The translations under genes were made by a program, and so were the position numbers. From the NCBI GenBank assembly GCA_036897485.1, contig JAYMTF010000058.1, positions 1 through 62,099 of the forward strand: a stretch of 62,099 nucleotides of DNA. The letters run 5' to 3'. Positions 20,719 to 34,086 of this stretch are shown piece after piece; position 1 is the first letter of the stretch; every line of letters begins with the position of its first letter. The notes below the pieces were generated by a model that saw only the letters and a program-made list of their open reading frames with translations, was not told the DNA's origin and searched no databases. The stretch comes from Pelargonium nanum. Lineage: Eukaryota; Streptophyta; Magnoliopsida; Geraniales; Geraniaceae.

Positions 20719-23131
20719 ATGGAGGATCGTAAGGAGGTGAGTCATGCTCTGTTTTACTCTGTTCTTGCTCTGTTTTTTCTTGGTTCTCAGTATACAATTT
20801 TGCCCATCTTTTTGTTTTTCGGTTATTGGACTCCGATGAGTTCGTGTTGCTGTTTTCTGGGCTTGGGAACAGAAAATTTTTGTTGGAAGCCCAGAAAATT
20901 TTTGTTGGTTTTTCTGTTTACACCGTAAAGTTCTAATCTTTCCTTGTTTTTGTTTCTTTGGGTTTCTGGGCAGCCAAACAAGCAGAGCAAGAACTGAACT
21001 TGCTTCATTTTTTTTTTATCTGTTTGCTCCTGAGGAATTCTGGGTTTTCATCGAAACATATGAATTTCGAAAATGCTCATGTTGGGTTTGTTTGTTTTTT
21101 TCTGTATAGATTTGGATTCTTGGATCTGTGTGTCGTGTATTGGTTCATTTTTGGTTCTGCTTTTGGGTCTCCAGTCTCAAAAGCCGGAAAGTTTCTTGTT
21201 TTCTTTTCCTGATTTCATGAAGTCACATGAGTAATGAGTCATTCAACTTCTTCTTTTTTCCTATTCAAAACTGCCCCTTTTGAAAGGGTTTCGAAAGGTC
21301 AATCAAGTTGCTATTCTTTTTTGTTTATCTTCATTTGTTGGACTCGATGCACTTATTATATTATATATTTTTTAGAGGCTCTGAAGAATGTATCTTTGTA
21401 TGCTGTGCTCATTCAAAATATTGTCAAATGTTTGAATTTGACTAAGATGTCTGCTATGGATGCATGTAGTGTTTTTTGAGTTCACTAGTTTTGTGTAGTC
21501 TTGGTTCTTGTTTTAGTGGGTGTATAAAATACTTGTATACATGGAAATTTGGGGTTTGAGGAGCACTATGAAGGTTCTATGGTTGATTACTTTGAATTGT
21601 GTTTCAGATTTTTATCAGAATTTGATGGTTTTGGGACTGAAATTGAGCTGATGAGGCTTTGATGATATGAGGAAATTTTACTTTGTTCAAATGAAAATTA
21701 GCTATTAGTTTTTAGTGTCATTAGAAATTGATAGAAGCATTGATACTTTTGAATTGTGATGTGAGTTGTTCATGGAAAATTGGGGTTTGGGGAGAGCACT
21801 GTGGAGGTTCTATGGTTGTTTACTTTGAATTGAGTTTCTGATTATTATCAGAATTTTGATGGTTTTGTGATTGAAATTGAGCGGATGAGGCTTTACTGAT
21901 CTGAAGAAATTTTACTTTGTTCTAATGGAAATGAGCTAATAGTTTTTAGTGACATTGGGAGTTGATAGAAGCATAGATACTTGTGATGTGATCAAGTATT
22001 GTATGAAGAACTTTGATTGTTTCGATGACTACTAAGTTTGAATTTCCTTTATGCAGAAGAATGCCCTGTGGCTATCAGTGCCCCAATTTGGGGATTGGGA
22101 CCAGAAGGGACCGTTGCCGGACTACTCTCTTGATTTCTCGAAAATAAGAGAAATGAGGAAGCAGAACAAGAGGGATTTGTCGAGGGCGAGTGTTGGGAAC
22201 GAAGAAGAGCTCATGACCTCAACCACCTCCTCCAACGAGAAAAGCGCCCACAGTGATCACCATTTCCATCAAAACCACCACTCTCCCTCTGTAAGATTCC
22301 TCGGCTTGTATTGATTATTGTGTTTGGCCTTAAATTAGTAACATTTGAATACAACTTTAATGTTAGTAGTTGGTAGCTATAAAAAAGTGGCATTATAAGG
22401 AATGTTTCAATAATGGCATGCATGTGGTTAGGTTGTGTGGACATTGTTATTTAATTTTATGGGTCTGCAACCATAAACTAAGAGCCTGAAAGAGGAATCC
22501 CTGTGAAATTGGTCACTGCATCATTGTTTCTTGTTAATCTATCCCACGTCGAAAGAATGTAAAGTCCGTTGTTACATGATATACTAGTTGTGTCCCCACT
22601 TGTGAGCTTAAGATTTTGGGTTGAAGTTAAGTTAAATTTGGCTCTAGATAAGAACACAAAGGTCGTTTTGGTAACAGGGTTGTATGCTTTTGAGATTTCC
22701 CCGGGTTGTAGCAAAATGCACGAGGCTTTCTCTGTTGTGAGATTAGTGGGTCATCTATGTATGCAAGTCTCATTGACCATTAGAGAAGGCAGAGAGATGT
22801 GCCATGATATTCTGGTGCGTTGAGAGCTAATTCATTCAAGATTCTTTAATGTAACCTAACAATAAAAAACTAAGGCCTTGGAAATGGAAATTCTTGAAGT
22901 TTTGTTTGTTTCTTGGTGACAATCAATCTAGAATACTGCAAGATCAATTGTTTATTGTTAGTGGTATTGGTAAGGACGGCGTATAATTCATTGCATGTGC
23001 ACCAAGATATTTGTTCGTAAAAAGATGTAGATTCGTTGTTTATGATCCGATCTCTCTCTCATTTAGTTAATTTTGTTTGGCAGACGAGGAGGAGTTTCTT
23101 CAGCTACTTCAACTGTTGCGTGAAAGCTTGA
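20719..23131 (+). CDS. RIN4/NOI domain protein (short NOI type)
   Basis: Short plasma-membrane-type NOI protein of the RPM1-INTERACTING PROTEIN 4 family. Exons 20719-20736, 22057-22290 and 23084-23131 give 99 residues. The NOI core reads LWLSVPQFGDWDQKG followed by PLPDYSLDFSKIREMRKQNK. VPQFGDW (residues 14-20) is the type of site cut by the bacterial protease AvrRpt2 in RIN4. The C-terminus RRSFFSYFNCCVKA carries a Cys pair that in the family is lipid-modified for membrane attachment. Exon 1 codes for only six residues (MEDRKE), as is common in these genes, and is followed by a 1.3 kb intron with a 231-bp tandem duplication. Short NOI proteins are less studied than RIN4, so an immune role is an inference from the family. 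Confidence 0.92.
21541..21995. repeat. 231-bp tandem duplication in NOI intron 1
   Basis: Copy 1 starts at 21541 (ATGGAAATTTGGGGTTTG) and copy 2 at 21772 (ATGGAAAATTGGGGTTTG). The copies run in parallel through TCTATGGTTG, TTTGATGGTTTTG and GAAATTTTACTTTGTTC, with scattered substitutions and small indels, so the duplication is not recent. Confidence 0.85.
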
Positions 23132-24228
23132 GGCATATGGAACCAATCTACATATCCCTAATTGAGTGCAACGAAGATGATGATTTCGAAGATTTTTATC
23201 CCCTCTTTCTTCCTCAACCATGTGTCGTGCATTTCTTCAGATAAAAACTTCCCATTTGGGAACAGTATCATGTATTCGTGAAAGTTTTCGGTATATCATT
23301 TGTTGCTCTCCCCTTCTCTTGATGTGTAGTTACAAATTAAAACAATGCTATGTATGAACTTATGGTACTTAATCACTGAAAAAAATGAGGGTTCTGAAAC
23401 TTTGTCAAATACAATGAGCATGAATCATAGAACAAAATATGTTAGGTCATTTTTCATGATAACCTACTGCATGGAAATTTAGATGTTGCAATAATGGCAA
23501 AAGAAAATTGGTTCATCCATTTCAAACTTAATTAGTTTATTATTTTTATACATGGTAAAAGTGTTTTCAGACCAACTTTTCATGCACGATACCGCCAAAT
23601 GCGTATATTAACCGTCGTTAACTTGATGTCCCAAATTTGAATATACAAACGAAACTCTACAAGCGAAAAAATCAAGAACGGGCCAGAGTTGGTGGGGAAT
23701 GGTCTCCTCGTTCCCGTCCTCGTCCGGAGAGCAGAATTTTTTGGTCCATCCCCCATTCCCCTGAAAGATAAAATTTTTTCATCGGGGCCAAAACTACGAG
23801 TCCCATCAAATTCGAGAGTAGTTCTCAACTTAATGAAATAAAGTTCATCTAAATTAGAGTTGGCAATCGGTTGGATCAGATGAGATCGAATCAGATAAAA
23901 TTTGAACTTTTAGTGTAAAATGAATAAATTAGTCTAATCTGACACAATTGTTTCTTCAACAAGAAAAATTCGATCTGGTCCAAATTTTAGATGTCCGCAG
24001 ATTCGGACCCAAATTATCCACTCTAATCTTTTTGTGGGAAGGGAATGGGTTCAAATCCTAGTTGCAACTCTAAAGAAATTCACTTTATCTATATAATATT
24101 ATTTTCAACATTTCCATGTGGCATTGATTAAACACACACATATACACCTTATCTTCTCTATTGCCTTAACTTTATTTGGAGTCTGAGAGAGCTCAAAAGG
24201 AAGAGCCAAAACCATAATCAAATCAACC
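23132..24228. other. Intergenic region with one MITE
   Basis: The first 200 bp or so are the NOI 3' UTR. No gene is visible. The region holds a MITE of the TAGAGTTG family at 23855-24025. The last 60 bp are the presumed leader of the FtsH-like gene. Confidence 0.45.
23855..24025. mobile_element. MITE of the TAGAGTTGACAATT family
   Basis: The left end TAGAGTTGGCAAT and right end ATTATCCACTCTA are imperfect reverse complements. The interior has GGATCAGAT and GATTCGGACCC words like the copies at 16474 and 53940. The flanks ATCTAAAT and ATCTTTTT could be a decayed 8-bp duplication, which would fit a hAT-derived MITE. Confidence 0.55.
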
Positions 24229-27190
24229 ATGTTGATGACTATGCACCATTCCATTGCTAAACCAGCTGCTGCTTATATTTTCAATGCTAAATGCTCTCAA
24301 AACCGGCGCATCAGAGCCTCGTCAGCTGCATTTTCTGGTGTGGATCTCAAGTCTCTCGAATCCGCCATTGCCAAGGTTTGATTTCACAAATTTTGTACTG
24401 TTCTTTTTTTCAGTTTCAGCCCATAATGTAAGGTATCGATTTTTAGGAGTACGAGTAGTTATGTGATTATGGGTAGTAGCTTAAATTGCTTGTTGTTTAT
24501 CAAATCAATCTTTAATTTGATTTAGCTGAATGGGATGGTGAATTGCAGATGTTTAATTTGGGAATTCAGAATGTGGGAATTGAGAATTTGGAATGGTTAT
24601 GATATTCTCATTACGAACAATCAATAGGGCAAGTTGTTGATTTCACTTGGTACCTCGAGGTCTCAGTTTCGAGTCTCGTTGTTGGTACGCTCGCTGATAA
24701 AAAAAATGATATTCTCATTGTTAGTGGTTGGATTAGGACTTTTTGGTCATTCCATTCTCATTCTTGATTCCCATTCTGAATCCCGAAATGAGTGTCTTAG
24801 TTTCCATTTTGAGAAAAATTAGCAAGAATTTGGTTAGTGTTCAGGTTTCCTTTTGTATCCCATGTGCATGTGTCGTAACAAATTGAAAGGGATACTATTG
24901 GTAATTTACACGTAACTAAAGAAAAGGAAAGAGGACGCTCATTTTAGGACAGACGGAGAAGAGTTTTTGACTAATCATATGAAAAGATAGGGAATGGAAT
25001 CTTATTATTTCTCTATAATGGATAACTGATGGACATATATATACTACAGAAAGATAGTGATGCTGTGAAAGAGGCACTGGATCAACTGAACGAAGACGGT
25101 TGGGCCAAGAAATGGAGTTCTCAGCCTTATATGTCACGCCGTACGGTCAGTCTTCATTACAAGTGTGAAGTTCTGGGAAAGTGCTACTACATTAGCCACA
25201 TCCACAAACCCATGCATTCATGTACATGAATAATGTATATCTGTTCACTGCTTTGAAGACCTACTCTTTTATGTGTTTTCTTGGTAGGAAACTGAGCATT
25301 TCAGTTTCTCTTGTCAAATGCCAGACATCTCTCAGGGAGTTGACGACTCTTGGAATAAAAAACGCGGAGAATCTTGCAATTCCTAGCGTCAGAAATGATG
25401 TAAGTCTCAATACACGTACATTTTAGTTGAGTTTGTCACATGGGGCGAGGACAAACGTTGTGACTTTCCCTGAACTCACCACTGGAACCTAGTTCCCAAC
25501 AACTTGGAACTATAGTCCTGAGAGGTGTAATCTTGGATGTGAATGTTTAGTTATGAACTGTTTGATCATTTTGCGCACAAATTTGATCTATCTCGTCAAT
25601 GCAGGCGGCTTTTCTTTTCACAGTGGTGGGAACAACAGGATTTTTAGGTGTTATTGCAGGCCAGCTTCCTGGGGTAACTTTCATTTCTTTTCCGTAGACT
25701 AGTATTGAAGAGTATGATTTGTAGGATGATCTCTTGTTTACATGCATACCTGAAAGCTTGCTACAATTAGACAAGACGTGTTATTAACAGAATGCATGGT
25801 TTTCTAGTTTTCGTCTATCTCTTGTATTTTCGTGTGTTTATGCTGTTGTTCATTTCTTATTGTATGTCTATCACTGTAAGATCATCTCTGAACATTTCTA
25901 GACTAAAATATCCTCATCAACTTAAACAGTATTGTGAAGAGGAATTCGGGTTGCTACTGATGTTGTTACTTGTTGCTTTATATGTACTTTCAATTTAGGA
26001 TTGGGGCTTCTTCGTGCCATACTTGATTGGGAGCATTTCTTTAGTGGTTTTGGCGGTAGGGAGCATTGCCCCCGGGTAAGACTTATACTTTTTTAGACCC
26101 AAAATAGTCGTCGTTTATGTTACTTTTGAGTTGAACTTATCAAGATCTGACATAGGATTTACACAACATGACTCCGTGAATGCTTGTGCTAATGGACACT
26201 CTTGTATGGTATTATAGGCTGCTTCAAGTTGCAATTGGTAGCTTTTCAACATTTTTCCCGGACTATCAGGAGAGGATCGTAAGACACGAAGCGGCTCACT
26301 TTTTGGGTAATCTCACTATGCACATCACATATACTTATATACATTATGTGCACACATATGGATCCAAACTGTGATGAGATAATGTTATGTTTGAATCTTA
26401 GTTGCCTATCTGCTCGGCCTTCCCATATTGGGGTACTCATTGGATATCGGGAAGGAGCATGTTAATCTTATCGATGATAAGCTGGAAAAGCTGATATATA
26501 GTGGACAACTCGACGCCAAGGAACTAGACCGGTGAGTGTTAAACTGTTGAATCTATCAGAATATGAAAATGTTGCCTTGTAGGTTTGGATATTAGACATC
26601 AAAGTCCAATTGGTAATTTTCAGGTTGGCAGTTGTAGCAATGGCTGGACTTGCTGCAGAAGGTTTAAAATATGACAAAGTGATCGGTCAATCTGCCGATC
26701 TTTTCAGTCTTCAGGTTAGTAACAAGTAACAAGTAACAACCTTTAGCTCATCATTAGATAAACTGATACGTGTAGGGTCCAACTAGTATTTCACGTCAAG
26801 TCTCAATGAGATGGACCCGATTCGGGCATCCATGTCAAGTGCTGACTGACTTAAGTCGGGAGTATCAAGCTTAACATGGTATGATTGAATTTGTGATCAT
26901 TGCATAAAATGTGTGTTTCAACAGAGATTTATAAACAGGAGCAAACCTACACTTAGCAAAGATCAGCAGCAAAATCTTACGAGATGGGCTGTGAGTTCCC
27001 AACTTATCCGAGTTTTGATATTACGTTTTGTTTCTTATATCAGAAACGTTGATGAAAATGAATACAGGTTTTGATCGCGGCGTCTCTGATAAAAAACAAC
27101 AAGGTCACTCATGAAGCCTTGATGACAGCAATGTCAAATAAGGCAACTATATTGGAATGCATTGAAGCCATAGAGAATGCTGCTGCATAG
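24229..27190 (+). CDS. FtsH-like plastid membrane protein with HExxH (VIR3/At5g27290-type)
   Basis: Ten exons: 24229-24375, 25050-25145, 25325-25399, 25605-25673, 25999-26075, 26218-26306, 26402-26531, 26624-26714, 26925-26990 and 27068-27190; 320 residues. The N-terminus (Ser/Arg-rich, few acids) looks like a plastid transit peptide. Residues about 107-155 form two hydrophobic segments around AGQLPGDWGFF. The zinc-binding HEAAH motif is at 178-182, followed by LLGLPILGYSLDIG and MAGLAAEGLKYDKVIGQSAD, which resemble the peptidase M41 domain of FtsH. There is no AAA ATPase domain, so it is an ATPase-less FtsH relative; related Arabidopsis proteins affect chloroplast development or stress responses. 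Whether it is proteolytically active is unknown. Intron 1 holds a SINE with intact flanking repeats. Confidence 0.87.
24599..24719 (+). mobile_element. SINE with 14-bp target-site duplication in FtsH-like intron 1
   Basis: Direct repeats ATGATATTCTCATT lie at 24599-24612 and 24706-24719. Between them is a 93-bp element with an A-box-like AGGGCAAGTTG, a B-box GTTTCGAGTCTCG, and a terminal run of seven A. The words GGTCTCAG...TTCGAGTCTCG recur on the minus strand at about 56850-56930, so this is a family with at least two copies here. Confidence 0.83.
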
Positions 27191-28073
27191 TTGTACTAAT
27201 CATGAAGATCCTCCTCCTCCTCCTCTTCTTCTTCTTCTTCGTCAAATTCACATTTCGTTTTTGAATTGTTGCTCGAGCATTGTTCGTCTTGTTCCTTAAG
27301 TCTTTTGTTTGCAGCTACAGAATATGTATACATTATGTACAAAAAAAGCACATTGTAACTATTGAGCATTAGCGAATGGTTTTCGAATCAAATCAGATTG
27401 GTTTTAAGTAGGATTGGATTTCGGATACCCGCAAGTTCAGATCCAAACTGCTCCGTCTAACTCTGGGGATGTTTGGCAACTAATTTAGTTCAAGTTTGGA
27501 TTTAGTGGTTGATGTTTGGCAATGAATTCAGTTCAAGTTTAGTGGATTTAGTGGTTGATATTTTCTATACACATTTGTTGGTTTGTGTATGGAATGTAGG
27601 TAAGTTTGTTTGGCTAACATCCAATTCCACCAACATTTGCAGCTAAAATGAGTCTGGCATGATTGAGAATATATGCTCATTCAATTCCAACAAAGGTGAG
27701 AGAGAATTTTATTTGTGCCTTTAATGCCCTTACCTTTAGAGAGCTGTGTTGCTTCAATTAATGAACAAAGAGAGAATGAGCTGGGTCAGTTTGTGCTTCT
27801 TCATCAGCTGGGCAGCTAACATAATGTGTGGTTAGGGCAGATTTTAAGTATATGAACAATTGTGAAATTTCTACCCATCCACCAAACCAGCACAGATAGG
27901 CAAAATGGGCATACAAATGAAGATGTTATTTATTTGGAAATGTAGCAGATACATACCTTATTTCAAAGTAGTACAAGTTCGTATATTATTCTCATATATA
28001 TATAGAAGTTGGATCGATATATCTGCAACATAGCAGTAAAAAAAAAATAACAAAAACACACGGCATTTTGAAC
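27191..28073. other. Intergenic region between two tail-to-tail genes
   Basis: It contains the 3' UTRs of the FtsH-like gene and DPE1, a GA/CTT-rich patch at 27209-27242, a fragment similar to the TAGAGTTG MITE family near 27370-27465 and a short direct repeat around AGTTCAAGTTT (27488, 27531). I see no gene. Confidence 0.4.
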
Positions 28074-31000
28074 TTACAGCCGCCCATACATTGCAAGGAT
28101 TTCTTTAAGTCTCGCTGCTTCTTCCTTGAGGCTGCCAAAGCTCATATTTCTTGGTATCCTCCAACCCCAATTGCCAAACTGCATTTAATAAAAAGACATC
28201 ACGCATGGCGGAGTATAATATCTATCATTCGTTTCAAAATGAGCGACTTGATTCATCTTTTTGCAAATGTTAATGATGATTTTATCAGTGTTTGACTCAT
28301 TGTGGGTCAAAAAAAGCAAACAAGACACTCATTTGGGATGGAGGAAGTATTTTGAACTACACAAGTTTGTTTGATGTTGGGTGAAATGTGGAAAAGACAT
28401 TAATACAAGCCTAGATTTTAGCTGGGGCCAGGAGGTTTGGACGTTTAAACTTGACTCCACACCAAAAGCTTAAGCTGTCCAACTAGTATATCAAGTGGCA
28501 ACAGAAAGCACGTGAATGCGTGGACCAAGATGGGAGCTAAGGCAAACGGGTAACTAGGCCAAACCAGAAGTCCAGAACCACCATTGATACCATGTTAAAC
28601 TTTGACTCCTACCCAAAAGCTTAAGCTAATAGATGCAGTGTTTAACTAGTATATCAAGTGACGGCAGACTTTACATGATGACCACATGACAAATAAAGCA
28701 CAACATCATTCATTTTCATCTAATGTACTCACGGAAAGTTTACCTGAGTTGCAGGTATATTCATCCTGGCATCATTCCCTAGCCGAAGAATATCTTGCAT
28801 CGGAACGATTGACGTTTGAGCAATTGAAGCTTGTGCAGCCTGGATCAGTTTCCATGGGATGTCATCTTCTCCAGTAAATGATAGATATTTCATTACCTGA
28901 AACAACCATAATATCAAGTGAAATTTGCTTCAAAAATAAATAAATAATAATATCAAGTGAAATAAGGAGACATGAATCTTATCCAAAAGCAGTGTGATTT
29001 TTGACATGTATGTTCCCTAAGAAAAACACTCACATGAGACTTCTCTTCTTGCTTCAATTTGTCCCACCAACCTTGTGTCTACCACAATCAATTAAGAAAG
29101 ATAAGGCTACATTAAGTATGTGTAAGAAAATAATTCAAATTACGCAGAGAAATTGTAACTAATCCCTTGAAGTAAAACAAGATACATTTGTACTCGCATA
29201 CCCTGAAGCATTCCAACAGACCATATTTGAAGATTCATATAACAAATGTCCCAATAGTGGTTGGAAGATGCCACCAAGGCAATCAGTAAGGACAATATTC
29301 CAGCAACAGATTGTAATGTGCACAACGTTGAGCAAATCTTACCGTGTCATTATCATGAGTTCCAGTATAGACAACTTGATTGGGCTCATGGTTATGAGGT
29401 AAATGTGGGTTATCAGCATTACTTCCAAAAGCTGGACCAAGAAACACAGGACTTGTTACACCAAGTAAACATTCAGGAAATCTCTCAAAGTTAATTATTT
29501 AGAATGACAATATAACTAAAATAAAGTTTACCAAATTGGAGGACAGCCATTCCAGGTGCACCGATGGATTTCCTAAGCTCAACAACATCCTTGGTGATAA
29601 CTCCCTATCACAAGATAAACGTAGACGGTTGAGACTATATGACCAATAGCATATTATAGAAAATATTTCCAAACAAAGATCACTTGTAACCTTCATACTA
29701 AGAATGACAGATAGTATCATAGTACAGCCTTCAAACCCGGAAAACAAGTATCTTAAGCCTATGTATGCAGAAGTCAATAACATCAAAGAAGCAATGATAA
29801 GGCATTACGTGTTGTTAACCTATTTATCCCCCACAGCCTAAACAGACAATTTGCTCAACAACAAAAAAAATAACAATAACAATATAAGAATATAGGAAAG
29901 TACAAGTGTACAACACAGATCCCTTGACCCAACTCACTTATTGAAGCACACCCTACAAACTAATAATTGAAGATTTGGACCACATGAGCAGACATTGAAC
30001 CTAATATACAGCTCCAATACAGGAAAGTACAACACAGGACGATTCTTGAATCATTGAAATAAACCAAGATTAGAGGGAGTAAATTAATATGTAATCTGAT
30101 AAACATACCAAATCTTCTGCTATTATATTGAGCTTTCCAACAGCTCTGGTGATGGCATCAAATAAGGATTTTCCAGGTCCCACCTACTGTCAGCCAAAAG
30201 AGGATCTGGAGTGGATTACAGACATTAAAGAAGTTAAACTGAATCTAAATTATTGAGGACCTGACCTTCCATCGCCCCTCTGTTGCAATTTTTGCTTCTG
30301 CACATTCACTCAATGAATTAGTTTAACATGTGTAATTGTGTATAAAGTAAGGATCATGCTTGATTCATTTCAACTCACCAGAAGGAACAGCCCAGTACCC
30401 AGCAAATCCTCTGAAGTGGTCTATCCGGAATTCATCATAAAGATTCTGTGCACGCCGGAGACGACGTACCCACCATGAGAATCCATCATTCTCCATTGCT
30501 TTCCAATCATACAAAGGGCTTTGAAGTAAAAAAATAAAAGTAATTATTAAGCTGGCTGGTACAGTAAGACGAAACTGAAGTAATCAAATGTGTTCGTAGC
30601 ACAAACCTGCCCCATAACTGACCAGTTTCACTGAAGGCGTCAGGGGGTACACCACTAACAAGAAGAGGATAACTCCTGCGGTTCTGCAACAAATAACAGA
30701 TTACCTAGCAAGCAGTAGCAGCAATTGAATGACTTCAAAGCATGGTTAAGGATCATACACAATCTGCATGGAACTACCCACCAGATTAAAGTGCTTCTTG
30801 TTTGCCCAAACATCTGCACTGTGATAACCAACGTATATGGGCATATCTCCCATTATGCTTATTCCCTTCATCTGTGCATAGCTGTGAAGTTTCTGCCACT
30901 GCCTTTGAAATAAGAACTGTTGAGCAATGAATATGTTTATCTACACAAGGGAAAGCAAATGTCAATAAGCACATGGGCTTCCAGCGTTACAAGTAAATGG

Positions 31001-34000
31001 CAGAAGAACCTGTATATAGTGGAAGAGTTATGAGATTCTCACAAAATCCTTTTCTTTATGGTAAATTTCTTCCAAGGCTGCAAGATGGCGATTCTTTAAA
31101 GGTTCAGGCCATTGATACCAATTGAATGCATCTACTGTGCGGTCAATGGCAGCAAAATAAGCTGCATCTTCAAGCCAGCCTATGAAGTTGCAAATAGAAA
31201 GATAACATGAGATATGCCTGTATCCACAACCGTACTCGGAAAAATAACGCAGAAAATACTAGTATGAAAGAATACGCTTCTACCAAATTAACATGTTGAA
31301 CCTACTATTTAAAAAGGAATAAATCAACTAATGTCCACAAAAACTGAGGAAGGTTCTCACTTGATACATCGGGGTCCCTACGGAAATCTTCAAGCTCACT
31401 TCTAAGGTCCCCTTCGCTATTAATAAGCCTTTCTGCAGCCTGAGAAAGGACAAATAAGATGCACTTTGGTGAGGAACTGCTCCAAAAATTTGGTATTAAT
31501 GCATAGGAATGAAGAACATATTTGCAGTATCTAGAATAAATCATGTTTTGAAAAGAACAAAAAAAAAATGAAGCAAGAAGACAAGAACATTTGCATTTGA
31601 ATGGTTCACCGATTTTACAAGATTGCCCACATCCACAGGGAGATCAACTCTCACACAGCAAAATTGCTTATGGAGCATGATGTTCTAGATAAAGATGACC
31701 GTGGGAGATGTGAGACGGTGGTGCTTGTGCACATTTATACAGGAATAACTGTTAATATGCATCAAGTTGTAGAAAATCGATATTATAAAAATATTATGGC
31801 GTTAGATAATTAACTACAAAGAGTTGAGGGATGATTTGGTGCTAGGATAGATTCTACTGTTATGAGGATACAATCAACAATTTTACTACTTCAATATTAA
31901 GACTTCACCCATCTGGTTTTTAATTTACATACTATGTACATGAGAAAACTATAGCACGTACCTTCGCTATCAAAGGATCCTTCAAGTCAGCAACAGTGTC
32001 AAAGTTTACACGGTCGTTCTCACTGCAAAGTTGACAAAATAGTTGTATGATCAACGAATAATGGACAATAGGTCTAAGCTCAATATCATAATACATCCAA
32101 ACATTCGCTCACATTGGTTTTGGAAGCTCATCCTTTTTCAGCAAACCATCCTTGACAAGCTCTTCAAGAGAAATCAAAAGGGTGTTACCGCAATTTGCAT
32201 CCTAATAGACAAAGTTGATTGGGAAGTGGATCAATAAGACTCTCTATGAAGAAATACGGTTGTGCAAATTTTGGGAAGTGGATCAATAACACTCTTGGTG
32301 CTGAAATGTTGTTCTTCAGAAAAAGTTGATTGGTTAGGAGATGCAATGCATTTTGATGGTATAATAATTGGTTATACCATAAAGCCATTCTATGCTGGCC
32401 TCATTCAAGGTCAAAATCAGGGAAACGTTGAAGAAACCAAAATGGCTCAAAATTTCCCCTTCTTTTTTTATTGGTGGATAGCTGCTTAGTTATGGAAAAA
32501 AATTTTTAAGAATTTTGCTGTGCAGTTAAGATTAGTTCAATCACTAATGTAGTGTGAGCCTGTGAGGACAAGCAATAAACTTTGAGACGTATTGAATTCA
32601 AATCAGCCCTAACACATCTCACTCAGCAGTGAACTTCAACTTTATTGGGACCAAGAGAATGATATCTAATGCTCCCAATCCTATATATGAGACCTAAACA
32701 TAAAATTTATAAATAAATGTATCATCACTAAAATGCTAACCTAATCTTTGCTTTTCTAGGATGACAGTAAAGAAACGTTTCTTCCCATAAACATCACAAA
32801 TGACATAATTTGTATATGAAATATTTGCCTCACCGCGCCTGAATAAGGAGATCCCTCTTCATTAGCCTTTCTCCCGGGAGGAACAAGAGGAAGAACCTGC
32901 ATATTACACAAACTAAGAAGTTTCTAATGATGTAATGCCAAATAATTGTTGCTAGTAAATAGCAATAACTGGCATAACAAATAATTGGAAAAGTGAAGCA
33001 ACAATTGCAACATTAGTAATTAGATATAAAATAATAACAGAATAATTATTTGAAGCTGTTGAAATATCAGAAGCATTTAAAATTTCTAATATAAAACAAA
33101 AATTTATACAATTAACATGAGTAGTTAAATACAGTAATATGATCCTCAACTGCAACTCATCCATTGAGCCAACCTCATTTCATAAACATGTTACTTGAGT
33201 ACCCACACTCCATACCTTCCATTACATTGACTTCATAGTGCATTGTAAAAGATGGCATACGTACAATACAACCCTTTTCTCCATAATTCAGTCAGTTTCC
33301 CATGTCTATTAGAAACCAAAAGATGGATATGGGTATCTACATATCTCTGACCTTTAAGAACTTCAAATTTATTCAAAATAAGGCATGATCAAGAAATCCC
33401 ACAAAAATAATGGGTATCTACATATCTCTAACCTTTGAGCAGTTCAAAGTTCAAATTAATGATTATAAAAATGTTTGGCCATTCACTTTATCATGGCTAG
33501 GAAAGTTTCAATTTTTTTTCTTTTCCATTTTCTTAGTTGGTCATAGAAACTAAAGCAGGGCATCAAAAATTCAAAAACTTTTCCTTTACCCCCATTCTAT
33601 TCTACCCTTTTACATTACTTTTCATACCCATGATCAGCAACCCATCAAAGCATTCGAAATTGAAATTTGATAACTCTGAAAACAGCTAATTTTGCATCCC
33701 ATTTTCTCAGCAACCAAACAAAATCAAAATAAGAAGAAGAATGAGACCTGCCAAACGGAGATGCCAGCATCGTGAAGCCAGTCAATGAAGCGAAACGCCT
33801 CTTCGCCCAGATCTCCAATGCCGTGCGGACCCCGAAACGACGTCGGGTGGAGAAGAACGCCGGCTCTCCGGCGGAGAGAGGGATCAGGTTCGGGGAACCA
33901 CTCACCGTACTGGAAGGGCAAATCTTCGCCGACGGCGAGAGGAGATGAGCCGTTGGTGAAACGACAGGAGAGGAGGTTGCGTTTGGGTTTGGAGCAGAGA

Positions 34001-34086
34001 GACGAGAAGCTGTGAAGCTTGGAAGAGAGATGAGGAGGAGGAAGGAGAAGCGAGAGAGAGGTAATGGAAGTAACTGGAACAGCCAT
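28074..34086 (-). CDS. DPE1: 4-alpha-glucanotransferase, plastid disproportionating enzyme
   Basis: Plastid D-enzyme (GH77) that rearranges maltotriose and short glucans during starch breakdown. Sixteen exons: 33748-34086, 32834-32896, 32113-32201, 31962-32022, 31361-31439, 31043-31179, 30782-30940, 30607-30683, 30379-30518, 30266-30297, 30109-30183, 29532-29604, 29343-29431, 29034-29078, 28744-28896 and 28074-28178; 571 residues against about 576 in Arabidopsis, all phases consistent. Catalytic elements are visible: nucleophile Asp368 in FRIDHFRGF, acid/base Glu415 in NIIAEDLG, and Asp468 in YTGTHDNDT. The first about 45 residues are a Ser/Leu-rich transit peptide; GVLLHPTSFRGPHGIGDLG opens the enzyme domain. 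The C-terminus FGNWGWRIPRNM is typical of GH77. A Stowaway-like remnant lies in the last intron. Confidence 0.95.
28219..28349. mobile_element. Degenerate Stowaway-like MITE in DPE1 intron 15
   Basis: The right end GACACTCATTTGGGATGGAG followed by GAAGTA and the left end ATTCGTTTCAAAATGAGCGAC are imperfect inverted repeats and match the ends of the better copy at 43552-43749. It is about 130 bp long and lies just upstream of the last-exon acceptor (minus strand). Confidence 0.55.
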
